Below, one piece after another: positions 53,576 through 63,963 of a DNA stretch of 64,000 nucleotides (the stretch's first letter is position 1; each line of letters opens with the position of its first letter). This DNA comes from Branchipolynoe longqiensis. Taxonomy: Eukaryota > Annelida > Polychaeta > Phyllodocida > Polynoidae. The position numbers were made by a program, and so were the translations under genes. The stretch spans positions 30,704,709 through 30,768,708 of the forward strand of contig CM059197.1 in NCBI GenBank assembly GCA_030323885.1, written 5' to 3'. Below the pieces are notes generated by a model that was not told the DNA's origin, ran no database searches, and saw only the letters and a program-made list of their open reading frames with translations.

Positions 53576-53716
53576 TGACATATTTGCGCTTCAAATATCT
53601 AAAAAAATGTTAGCCATTTAAAATTAAAGCTTCTTTAAAACTCAAGGAAGGTAATATATAATAAGCATTTCAGAAAACCACAGAAACTCTAAGCCATGGA
53701 CTATGCAACTGTAATG
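53576..53716. mobile_element. K11, right half of a K MITE
   Basis: GACATATTTGCGCTTCAAAT, GTTAGCCATTTAAAATTAAA and GGACTATGCAACTGTAATG. Confidence 0.65.
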
Positions 53717-53976
53717 AACGGAGGGGCCAACTTTTTAATTACATTTTTTTTTAAATGAGAACCAGTCACAGTGCGCATGTCCAGCTCACTACCGTGTCGT
53801 GTTCCCCTAAGCGCGGTGCTATAAATAATGTGTGTGACATTAGTTTCCGCTGACCTGTGTAGACTGTCTGTGCGTATGTTAATACTGGCTGTCTTTGTTT
53901 GTTTGCAGGTGAGTTTCCTTGATCTGGCGGAAGGACGGCTACAGGTTTGGTCTCCAGCTTTACCGCCACTTGTTAC

Positions 53977-54790
53977 GGCAGGTCCCCTTGTGCTTGTTAC
54001 TGCAGGTCCACTGGTGTAGCAACAGACATGGCCGGTGATGCTTGTTACGGCAGGTTAACTGGTGTAGGAACAGGTGTGGCCGGTGATGCTTGTTACGGCA
54101 GGGTCACTGGTGTAGCAACAGGCCTTGGGTGGTGATGCTTGTTACTGCAGGTTTACTGGTGTAGCAACAGGTATGGGTGGTGATGCTTGTTACTGCAGGT
54201 TCACTGGTGTTGCAACAGGCCTTACCGGTGATGCTTGTTATGGCAGGTCCACTGGTGTAGCAACAGGTGTGGCCGGTGATGCTTGTGACTGCAGGTCCAC
54301 TGGTGTAGTAACAGGCATGGGTGGTGATGCTTGTTATGGCAGGTCCACTGGTGTAGCAACAGGCATGGGTGGCAATGCTTGTTACTGCAGGTCCACTGGT
54401 GTAGCAACAGGCGTGGGTGGTGATGCTTGTTACTGCAGGTTTACTGGTATAGCAACAGGCCTTGCCAGTGATGCTTGTTACGGCAGGTTCACTGGTGTAG
54501 CAACAGGGGTGCGAGTGATGCTTGTTACGGCAGGTTCACTGGTGTAACAACAGGCATGCCAGTGATGCTTCTTACCATTGGTCCACTAGTGTATTAACAG
54601 GCGTTGTTGATGATGCTTGTTACTGCAGGTCCACTGGTGTAGCAACAGGCATGGTTGGTGATGCTTGTTACGGCAGGTTCACTGGTGTTGCAACAGGCAT
54701 GCCAGTGATGCTTGTTACTGCAGGTTCCCTGGTGTAGCAACAGGCGTGGCCGGTGATGCTTGTTATGGCAGGTCCACTGGTGTAGCAACT
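53977..54790 (+). repeat. 48-bp minisatellite, about 17 copies
   Basis: Unit landmarks: GATGCTTGTTACTGCAGGTC, CACTGGTGTAGCAACAGG and (GT)GGCATGGGTGGT. Mostly stop-free in one frame, giving a spurious Gly/Cys/Thr-rich peptide. Confidence 0.94.
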
Positions 54791-55182
54791 GCCGTCCAAT
54801 AACAAACCATCCCTCCCCCCCCCCCCGCCCCCAGCCCCTGTAATGTGGTAGTCCATGGCCGCCCCCACCTCCACTCCGCATTAGTGTCTCTGATGAATAT
54901 TGCCCGGCGACATATCACAAATCTCCGGTTTCAGCTCATTTGAAATGGATCCGCCCACCCACTCGGACAATGACAACCGTCGGCGCCATTGCCATTATAA
55001 TCTATATTCTGCGGCATGGAAATAACAGAATATTTTATACACAGGTAAATTAATCTCTCTCGACACCCCCCCTCACCCTCGCTCCCCCCCACCCACCCCC
55101 AGTTCCCATCAGTAAAATTATTTGTCAGCTTCAAGTCGTTGGCCATTTGACATCGTAGTTCCGTTGATAATTGGGTTAGTTA
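54791..55182. other. Unassigned DNA
   Basis: C-rich runs at 54811-54830 and 55067-55100. Nothing coding. Confidence 0.4.
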
Positions 55183-55698
55183 TGCCCCTGTCACACTACG
55201 ACGTAATGACGTCAGCGTAGGGAGAACGTGAAGAACGTTGAAGTTCTCGGCGTAGTATGCAAATTTGGGCACAAGTTGAACGTGGATGCAACGTAGTGGA
55301 CGAGATCGTAACGTCGGTTAAAGCGTAGTGATACCGTCATTCAACGAGAGAGGACAACTTCGTTTCCACCGGGTTTAATGTGGGTCAACGTAGTGGAACG
55401 TAGTTGAACGTAGTGACTAACGTTTTAATAACGTCAGTTTAACGTCATTGACGTTCACTGAACGTGTACAGAACGTACGGCGAACGTAAACCCTTACGTT
55501 CGCGTGACGTCGAAAGTTTTGAACAGGTTCAAAACCTTGACGCGCGCCGACGTAACACGACGTAACATGACGTAGCTCGACGTCATTATGACGTAGCTAA
55601 CGTCATTATGACGTCATCAGAACGTAACCCAACGTAATGACGATAAATGACCACGTTAGGCTCACGTTGGCTCGTTACGTCGTAGTGTGACAGGGGTA
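55183..55698. mobile_element. FB9, fold-back MITE with AACGT/GACGT words
   Basis: Left TGCCCCTGTCACACTACGAC; right reverses to TACCCCTGTCACACTACGAC. TTA at 55180-55182 and 55699-55701. Palindrome 55511-55540 with core GTTTTGAACAGGTTCAAAAC. Shorter sister of FB1: it lacks ~150 bp between AGGACAAC and GGTTTAATGTGGG. Confidence 0.87.
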
Positions 55699-55821
55699 TT
55701 AGATGTGGAAAAGCGAGTGTATGTGGATAATATTTTGGCAATGAATTATCATTGTTTAAATGGTCGTAACACCTGAGCGATACTTATCAGGTACTTTTGT
55801 ACACACTACTGCAACCAACCA

Positions 55822-55888
55822 CCAACCCCTGTCGGAACCTGTCATGGTGTGACCTTAGATGTTGCTAGGTTGTAAAAGCCCAATAAAG
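55822..55888 (+). mobile_element. tSINE-A tail-only fragment
   Basis: GTGACCTTAGATGTTGCTAG and TTGTAAAAGCCCAATAAAG. Confidence 0.6.
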
Positions 55889-55974
55889 AATACGACAATT
55901 CACGATTGGTAATGGGACTTGCGATGGAATGTTACCCTCATCTCATTTCCCCAGTCTGCCATTTCCATACCATC

Positions 55975-56600
55975 ACCATTTGTTCAGTCCCCCATTTGTT
56001 CAATCGCCCATTTGCTCAATCACCCCATTTGCTCAATCGCCCATTTGCTCAGTCCACCATTTGCTCAGTCCCCCATTTGTACGATTGCCCATTTTCTCAG
56101 TTCCCCATTTGTTCAATCGCCCATTTGCTCAATCACCCCATTTTCTCAGTCCACCATTTGCTCAGTCCCCCATTTGTGTGATTGCCCATTTTCTCAGTTC
56201 CCCATTTGTTCAATCCCCCATTTGCTCAATCACCCCATTTGCTCAGTGCTCCATTTTCTGAGTCCCCCAATTGCACGATTGCCCATTTTCTCAGTTCCCC
56301 ATTTGCTCAATCGCCCCATTTGTTCAGTCCCCCATTTGTTCAGTCCGCCATGTGTCCAATCCCCCATTTCCTCAATCGTCCATTTGCCCAGTCCCTCATT
56401 TGAACAATCCCCTATTTGCACATTCCCCCAATTTCTCAGTCCCCCATTTGCTCAATCCGCAATTTCCCCAGTTGCTCATTTTCTCAATCCCAATTTTTCT
56501 CAATCCCCAATTTGCACAATCCCCCATTTCCTGAGTCTCCCATTTGCCCAATCCCCCATTTGCCCAATCGCCCATTTCCTCAGTTACCCCACCTGCTCAG
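55975..56600 (+). repeat. 16-bp minisatellite, about 39 copies
   Basis: Unit CCCATTTGCTCAATCG with many single-base variants and occasional 17-bp units. Three 16-bp units equal 48 bp, so frames stay open for ~240 codons as a Ser/Pro/Phe-rich artefact. Confidence 0.93.
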
Positions 56601-56678
56601 CCTTGCCGTACCCGGTCCCTATCGGCGCGAAGCCATAGCAAGCCCGGGGATAGGCGCCGAAGCCACATCAACCGAATA

Positions 56679-57178
56679 CAGTATAACCCCGTTAAACCAA
56701 ACTTGAACGGACCCTAGACGTTTGTTTGGATTAACCGATCATTGGTTTAACCAAGCTTTGACTTTGACTTGTCTTTGGCAAAAACGTGGGGGCATTATGA
56801 ATGTAATATACAATGTATATGGAGACTTCGATTATTGTTTTTTATGTGTATACAGTATAACCTCATTAAACCAACCTCGGTTAAACCAAACGATCGGCTA
56901 ATCCAAACTCTTTTCGGTGGCCGGCAAAATACTACCATTTAGCATATAAAAAAGGTCTCAGATGACCTTATAACCACATGAAAGTTTGGTTTAACCATAC
57001 CGGAAGTGGCCTGGGGCCTGACAATTTTGTTTGGATTAATCGATAATTTGGATTAACCGACTTTGGTTTAACCAACTTTTTTATATGATAAATGGTAGTA
57101 TTTTGCAGGGGCGCCGGAAAAAGTTTGGATTAACCGATCATTTGGTTTAACCGAGCTTGATTTAACGGGGTTGTACTG
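56679..57178. mobile_element. P3, pogo-like MITE with an extra internal end
   Basis: CAGTATAACCCCGTTAAACC at left. The right end reverses to CAGTACAACCCCGTTAAATC. An internal end CAGTATAACCTCATTAAACC lies at about 56854. Inverse orientation relative to P1 and P2. Confidence 0.82.
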
Positions 57179-57240
57179 TATATTTATCTCAGAAAATGAC
57201 AGAAACTCAAAACCATCAGACTACGCATCTTTTAGGGGGC
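57179..57240 (+). mobile_element. K9, right end of a K MITE
   Basis: ATTTATCTCAGAAAATGACA then GAAACTCAAAACCATCAGAC. The copy is truncated at the P3 boundary, so P3 may have inserted into K. Confidence 0.6.
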
Positions 57241-57664
57241 TTGAATAGTTAGATAAATAAAGAGAGGACTCCGGAGGGGGCCAGAGATGGGGTGGATTGG
57301 AATGGAAAGGAGATGGTGGGTGTAGATTACAGAAGGAAAAGGCCACTGATGTGTCAGTTGAAATCCGGGAAGTGTGGCTCTCTTCATTATGATCCTCAAC
57401 AGTATTGAAGTATTAGTGCTGCAAACACGCAAGACCATGACACCAGCAGAATTCGAACCCGCGTTTCTGCCATCCCAGAGTGAGTGACCTGCCTAATGGA
57501 CTCCATAGGTTCTTTGTTGCGATCAGGCAGTGCGCATGTCTGTACATATACACATCCATACACAAAGGCAGTGACCACATAGCCTGCATAGAACCAGGCC
57601 TTACAGTTACAATCATGGATGCCAAGTCTACAGCATGACCTACACTCACACTTCTGCATCACCA
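57241..57664. other. Unassigned DNA
   Basis: A B-box-like GAATTCGAACCCGCG at about 57450 suggests another tRNA-like scrap, but there is no partner A box I trust. Confidence 0.3.
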
Positions 57665-57665
57665 G

Positions 57666-57998
57666 ACAGGATGGCCGAATGAGTTAGAGCGTCCATCTCC
57701 CATGTGGGTAGAACGTGGGGTGGTGGGTTCGAACCCTGGTGGAGTCAAACCAATGACTTAAAAATTGATACTTGCCGCTTCCTAGCATGGCGCTCGGCAT
57801 TATTAGGATGGGGCAAGGACTGGTTGGCTCAGTGTCAGGATAATGTGACTGAGTGGGATATCAGGTCATGTGCTGGTGGCCTGGTCTTCCAGTGGGGCAG
57901 CACTATAAAGTCGCCAAGAGTGCGAACTGTCACAATTCGGTACCTATCCTGATATGACCTTAGATGTTGCTAGGATGTAAAACAACAACAAACAAACA
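57666..57998 (+). mobile_element. tSINE-A, full length, head type 1
   Basis: Head AGGATGGCCGAATGAGTTAG and B box GGGTTCGAACCC are both well kept. Ends AACAACAACAAACAAAC. Confidence 0.9.
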
Positions 57999-58042
57999 CC
58001 TTTGGTTTTGGAATAAGTTTGTAATAAACAACCATCTATATA

Positions 58043-58394
58043 TTAAAGTTGCATAACCCGATGATGCATCAAATTTTCTAAACCAAAATAATTATCTTGA
58101 TTTGATTGTACACAAACTTACATAGTGATGCACTTATTTAGCATTTGTTGCCATATAGAAGGGAATATTGAAGCAATTTAATCGAACATATTACTGCTAA
58201 AGCCCATGGCGTCAGAGTTTTGGCGTGCTTGCCAAAACTATTTTGATGTGTTAGGACTTCAAATATCTGAAAAGATAGCCATTTAAGATAAAAGTTACGT
58301 CAAACTAAAATAAGGTAGATTATAACAATCAATTTAATATATTTATATCAGAAATTTTTCAGAAACTGAAAACCATCGGACTATGCAACTTTAA
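58043..58394. mobile_element. K6 MITE
   Basis: TTAA both sides. AGTTGCATAACCCGATG at left, GGACTATGCAACT at right. Same interior as K5. Confidence 0.83.
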
Positions 58395-58803
58395 TCTGCT
58401 CAAAAACTCACACCGAGTAATTAATAACATTAGAGCTTTTTCTCTAACTGTGACTATCATATGTATTCCGTCCGAGATGTGGCTTTATTCGTTGTGTTGG
58501 TTTTTGCCCGGTATAATTAAATATAGAACTCATTCGATTATCTAATTTCATTACAGTTGCAAATCTCTAAGTATTTGAGGGGGAGGCCTGTAGGCCGTGC
58601 CTTAGCTTTCTGCGAGTTACGCAGGACAAATGGAGCGTTATAACCATCACTTCCGGTTGCATTCAATTCCATGCAGAGCCGTGTAATATGGGATGCTCAG
58701 CCTTCAACTTTCATGCATGCTCCTCAAATAGAATGCAGCGCATAAGTTCTCCCATTTCTGGCAATACTCTGCTTGGAGAGTATGCTGTAAAGGCAACCAA
58801 CCT
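58395..58803. other. Unassigned DNA
   Basis: Nothing recognised. Confidence 0.3.
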
Positions 58804-59139
58804 TACAGGTTGGTTTTTCGAGTTTTACACCATGGCAACATCTAAGGTCATATCAGGATGGGTACCGAGTTGTGACAATGCACGCTAATGTCGACTTTAT
58901 AGTGCTTCCCCACTGGCAGACCAGGCCACCAGCACAATGACCTGATATCCCACTCAGTCACATTATCCTGACACTGAGCCAACCAGTCCTTGCCCTATCC
59001 TAATAATGCTGAGTGCCTGGCTACGAAGCGACAAGTATAAATTTTGTAACTCATTGGCTTGACGCGACCGGGAATTGAACTCCCCAACCTTCCGAACGGG
59101 AGACCTGGGCTCTACCGATTCGGCCACCGCGTCCAGTCA
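58804..59139 (-). mobile_element. tSINE-A, full length, head type 2
   Basis: Tail at left (GGTTTTTCGAGTTTTACACC), head at right (GCTCTACCGATTCGGCCACC). Confidence 0.88.
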
Positions 59140-59284
59140 CCAACCTTGCATTATGAGTGGTTCACAAGCTCACAGACACTCTAACTTAGTTCTAACCGTG
59201 CCGACAGGGGAGATCGTCAGAGAGAACTCCGCCCAGTCAAACCAGTCTCACAAAACCAATGTATTTCTCTATCTTACCTGATGC

Positions 59285-59530
59285 TTGACAATACTATGAA
59301 AGGGAAGATTGGCTCAGTGCCAGGATAATGTGACGAGCTGGTGCTTGACAATATTGTGATAGGGCAAGGAATGGTCGGAACAGTGTCAGGATAATGTGAC
59401 TGATTGGAATAGCAGGTTATTAATGCCCAGCACCATGCTAGGGTAGCGACAAGTTTGAATTTCAAGTTATTCGTTTGACTCTGTTAGGATTCGAACGCAG
59501 CAGAGAAAGCCATTGCTCTTCGACTGCGAC
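59285..59530. mobile_element. Rearranged tSINE-A pieces
   Basis: Two plus-strand body pieces (GTGCCAGGATAATGTGAC and CAGTGTCAGGATAATGTGAC, each preceded by GCTTGACAAT) stand beside a minus-strand head side (GGTTCGAACG-like GGATTCGAACGC). Looks like a duplication with inversion. Confidence 0.5.
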
Positions 59531-59537
59531 ACGGTTG

Positions 59538-60402
59538 TCTCCTTTGTTGTTTTACGTCCTAGAAACATTTAAGGTCTTTATCAGGAAGGGTACTGACTTT
59601 CGAATGTGCACAGTCATGGCGACTTAATAGTGATATCAGGCCACCAGCATTATGACTTGATATCCCTCTCAGTCACATTATCCTGACACTGTGCTAACCA
59701 GTCCTTGTCCCATCCTGATGGTGCTGTCACATTACAACGCTTCTCGCCGGCGCGCCGCCAACACACAAAATAAGTTGTACGCGTCGAGACACGTCCAACT
59801 TTTCGGTGGTGATGCAACGTGTTGGTAACGTGAGGCCAACGTGTATCGATGTGTGGGGGAAAAAAACGAAAAAAGGGTGGCGCGCCATCCTGATATGACC
59901 TTAGATGTAGCTAGGACATAAACCAACAAAGCAACAGTTTGGCGCAACTTGTGGGAACGACCCTCACGTGCCTGCAGCATGTGCCTAGCGTTCGCATAAC
60001 GTTATTCCAGCGATGGTGACATGCTTCTGACGTCCCCATAATGCTTGCACCTGCACGTTGTCGTGGGTCGTCGAACGTCGAAAGTTTTGTGCAAGCACAA
60101 AACTTTCGACGTGCCATAACGCGCGCCGGCATTCCTCGTTGACCATCGCCGTCCATCAACGTGTACCGACGTGTACCAACGCATGCCTAATGCGCGCATA
60201 ACGCTTCCAGATGTCTCCCGACGTTTCACCAAAATGTGACACACGTCGACGCGCGTTGGAGAGAAGCGTCGTAATGTGACAGCACCAAGCTAAGTGGTGA
60301 TAAGCATACATTTTATAAGTTAGTTTGACTCGGTTGGGATTCGAACTCCCGACCTTCCGCACGGGGAGCCTGCGCTCTACCGATTCGGCCACCGCGTCCG
60401 GT
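59538..60402 (-). mobile_element. tSINE-A, head type 2, split by FB10
   Basis: Tail and body at 59538-59718 (TTGTTGTTTTACGTCCTAG ... CTTGTCCCATCCTGA). The head side is at 60288-60402 (GACTCGGTTGGGATTCGAAC, CTCTACCGATTCGGCCACCG). Confidence 0.82.
59719..60287. mobile_element. FB10, fold-back MITE carrying a SINE tail, nested in a SINE
   Basis: Left TGGTGCTGTCACATTACAAC, right reverses to TGGTGCTGTCACATTACGAC. No TAA duplication. A 34-bp palindrome lies at 60077-60110 (16-bp perfect arms). A tSINE-A tail, plus orientation, lies at about 59888-59934. It is followed by AGTTTGGCGCAACTTGTGGG, whose inverse is found next to the tail in FB4. Confidence 0.82.
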
Positions 60403-61329
60403 GACCTTTCCTAGCTTGGAGCTTGCTGTTCTCCAAGCTTAGTGAACCAAACCTCACCGAAATGTCTGGGGATTGGGTCCTGTGATTCGGGATAAGACAT
60501 TTTGGCGGCAGTCTGGTTATTCTAACAGGAAGGGTTCGTCCGTTCCTGGTTTTTCGCACATGGCTTGTATGCCAGCCCACATACGTCACAGCAGGCTACC
60601 GATATCTCAACATGATAAGCTTAGCTCAACAGGCACGCCCATCACCAGAAGAAAAAAAAACGACCAGAAATGTGGTGAATGCTCATAGCATTTAGTTACG
60701 GTAGCGCCCGTTGGTGGCGCGTCAATCGTGTAGGTCGGCCCGGGTGGGTTGGCGCGCGACTCCAAAAATACACCGAATACAATATTCACAATAACTGGCA
60801 CAGCCAGCAGGGTTCCTGCACCCATCAGCCAATCACATTTAAGGCCTTTAACAGAATTGTTAATACCAATTTTCATACAGTCTAAGACCTATTTTCGTGG
60901 CAAATGTAACGTACATATTTGTGACCAGCACATTACGATTGTAGACTATAGCATCAACTTCGAGACATTTCAGCTCCACGGCATTTGCACTGTATGAAGA
61001 TAGTTGGTGAAACATCTTGAAAAAATATTATAGTGGCCAAATCCAATGTAAGACCGTTTTGAGACCATTCACCGAAAAATTACCATATTTAAGACTTTTC
61101 AAGGCCTTGAAAATTGACTAATTAACTTTTGAAAGATTAGGGGAACCCTGAGCCAGAATACATATTCACCCTCGGTGCTTTATATTACCATATTTCATTA
61201 CACTCCATATAGATAGTACATATATATATATATACTACATATAATATATACTCTATATGCATGATATTGCGATTGCTTTACAAGATAGCAGGGCTGTTTC
61301 TACTTATTCAGCTCCTGTTGCCCAGGACC
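60403..61329. other. Unassigned DNA with one repeat fragment
   Basis: 61085-61125 has the TTTTCAAGGCCTTGAAAAT word. 61218-61250 is (TA)n-like. No gene seen. Confidence 0.4.
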
Positions 61330-61674
61330 AGACGGGATGGGCTAATGAGTCGAGGGTCCGTCTCCCGTTTTGGTAGATCGTGGGATTCGAAACCATGGGT
61401 TCGAACCCTGGTCCAGTCAAACCAATGACTTAAATATTGATACTCGTCGCTTCATAGCCATGCACTTAGCATTGTTATGATAGGGCAAGTACTGGTTGGC
61501 TCAGTGTCAGGATAATGTGACTCAGTGGGTGCTGGTCATGGTGCTGGCGGCCTGGTCTCCCAGTGGGGCAGTACTATAAAGTTGCCATGAGTGCACACTG
61601 TTACAACTCGGTACCCATCCTGATATGACCTTAGATGTTGCCAGGATGTAAAACTCCAACAACCAACCAACCAA
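61330..61674 (+). mobile_element. tSINE-A, full length, head type 1
   Basis: Head GGATGGGCTAATGAGTCGAG, B box GGGTTCGAACCC, complete tail ending (CCAA)n. Confidence 0.9.
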
Positions 61675-62059
61675 CCTATTGCACAGTGTTGTGATATATG
61701 CTGGTCACGTGATTGTGCACAGCTGACAGGATGTCTATTCCTCGGTTCAAAGCTAGAAATGGCGACCCAAACTGGGGGTTTCCCACATTTGCAGGAGGGC
61801 CATAAACCTCCGTCGAGTGCGTTATGAATATTGTTCTTCTGTAGACATGGAGTCAATGCACAGCTATCTACAGATGGATCCACCAGTGCAGGACATGGTG
61901 GTTCTGGAACCATCAACAAGGCTGCCTCACATTACCCGATAATCAGTCTTGAACTCCACTGATTGGCGTTCATAATTAGCTGAAGTTGCGATCTACATAG
62001 ATTGACCCTGGAATCTCTTTAATGGGATGGAGTTTCAATCATCTGGTAGCGCAGACCTA
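61675..62059. other. Unassigned DNA
   Basis: Nothing recognised. Confidence 0.3.
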
Positions 62060-62655
62060 GTAACATTCCACTCAGTCACATTATCCTGGCACAAAGTCAA
62101 CCAGTCCTTCTCGCCATATTCTAGTAATCCTGCACGCTGTCGCCGAATCTGTAGAGTGCTGGCTTTCCGTGTGGAAGATCGTGAGTTCGAATCCCCGGTG
62201 AGTCAAACCAATGACTTACAAAATTGCTACTTATCGCTACCTAACCTGGCACTCGGCATTGCTAGGATAGGGCAAGGACTGGTTAGCTCAGTGTTTGGAT
62301 AATTGGAAACATGTGTTGGCCATCTGATGAACCTGGAGACCAGTGTGACGGAGACTGAGAACATTTCCACTGGACCCTGGAGATGGCAGGGGACAGAAAG
62401 GACAGGGGTGCAGCGCACAAACCGCTGTTAGAAAAGTGCCCACTAGGGGGGCCTGATCTCCCAGCGGGACAGCACTATAAAGTTGCCATAAGTGCGCACA
62501 GTCACAAGTCGGTACCGGTTCTGATATGACATTATATGTGGCTAGGGCATCAAACCATAACAAGTAAACAAACAAGTAATGCTGAGTGCAAGGCGAAGTA
62601 AGGACGGGCAGCAATGGCTTAAATCCTTGGTTTGACTCGGCCGGGGATCGAACCC
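62060..62655. mobile_element. Cluster of three broken tSINE-A copies
   Basis: 62060-62125 is a minus-strand body piece. 62130-62310 is a plus-strand head (GTCGCCGAATCTGTAGAGTG) and body, resuming at 62449 after ~138 bp of other DNA and ending in AAGTAAACAAACAAG. 62578-62655 is a minus-strand head side (GCCGGGGATCGAACCCCC). Confidence 0.7.
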
Positions 62656-62865
62656 CCAAAAGGCTACTAGTGGCCATCTAGGTTAGGTTCTTAACAGAAG
62701 ATGGTCTATAAATGTTGAAGCAAGTGGTACAGGCGTGTGGCAGAGTCAGGCGAGGACGACGTGGCAGGTGGCGCCATCAGGTGAGATAGAAGGCCTGACC
62801 AGTAGATGACTGGAGGAGTAGATGACTGTAGTGTCAGGTTGATATGAACAGATAATCGCTTTCTG
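62656..62865. other. Unassigned DNA
   Basis: A short direct repeat GTAGATGACTG (62803 and 62818). Nothing else. Confidence 0.3.
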
Positions 62866-63065
62866 GGTAATTATAGTACGTATAATTTATTATGCATGTA
62901 TAAATTGGCGGAGTATATTATTATTATTAATTATTCTTCAATATATTATTATTGTCCAATCATTGACTTGCCCTAAGTTGCCCCGGTTGCCTGCTACTAG
63001 CGCCACCACCGGGCGCTTTTCTCACCAATCCGCCCGGGCAAGTCATTGCCTCACTGGATTTCAAA
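62866..63065 (+). repeat. Repeat R, copy 2
   Basis: TATAATTTATTATGCATGTA to GCAAGTCATTGCCTCACTGG, diverged relative of 4326-4530. Confidence 0.5.
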
Positions 63066-63206
63066 CTTTTACCGGTATGCCTGTTATCTCACTTGCCCAG
63101 ACGCTCAATAAAAGTGTCCGACCCAACACGTGTCTCTATCCTTCCTTCCTATACGTAGCCACACTTTATACTCGTATAATTGTTTATACAGTACATATAG
63201 TAGACA

Positions 63207-63643
63207 GGTATGTATGCAGGTATTGCAGGTATAGCAATACCTCAGGGAGTTTGACGCCCCTGCCTAGCAGAGTTGTAAACCACTGCCTTGTGGTACAGGT
63301 TCTTGACAGAACCGAAGGCTAAGGGAGCAAACCCTGAACAGAAAACCATGTCACTGTGGCAGCATTAAGGGCGGTTGATGTATGGAACTCCCAACATCTC
63401 CCGCCTAGCCACTGCAGGGACAAATAATTTTGCGCCTGTCTTGACATGTTCTTGCCGGTGTGAAACCTCTATTTGCTCCATGAGAGAGTGCTGCTGGTAA
63501 CTTGCAAAATCCAGCAGCACTTCAACACTTTTGCAGGCAGCTTTCATGAAATGTACAACCGCACAAAACACCACACCGCGGCAATCAAGTAATGAAAGCA
63601 GTCTTTGTTGCATCGTGACCGACAGCATGATGATGATGATGAT
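63207..63643 (+). mobile_element. (ATG)n-tailed retroposon, copy 2, complete
   Basis: Perfect 10-bp duplication ATAGTAGACA at 63197-63206 and 63644-63653. Starts with a hairpin (GGTATTGC ... GCAATACC) and ends in GCATGATGATGATGATGAT. The antisense 60-codon frame MKAACKSVEVLLDFASYQQH is also open in copy 1, but most differences between the two change the amino acid, so it is not evidently constrained. Confidence 0.8.
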
Positions 63644-63653
63644 ATAGTAGACA

Positions 63654-63963
63654 TGGAAACATGAATTAGGCGACACTCGGGAAACTCGTGTCGTGTAGGG
63701 TGGCCTTTTGTGAAGAGGCTGAAGGCCCTCATAGGCGTGCACTGGAGCGTGTGGGCATGGAGCGTGCGGCAGGGATGGCATCCGTGTCGCTTCTGGATCA
63801 GCACCCTCCTCTACTTAGTTCGGCTCCCATCTCTCACTTACCTCATCACTGCTCGCAAATGAGGTTAGCAATATGCAGCCTGCACCCGATATGGGGTTTG
63901 AGACCCAAGTAACTCTGCAATAGGTACCTGTTTACAAACACCCAGGGGACAATTGCCATATGT
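63654..63963. other. Unassigned DNA
   Basis: Nothing recognised. Confidence 0.3.

Noticed and set aside
53977..56638. Gly/Cys-rich and Ser/Pro/Phe-rich proteins
   Set aside because: Frames of the 48-bp and 16-bp minisatellites only.
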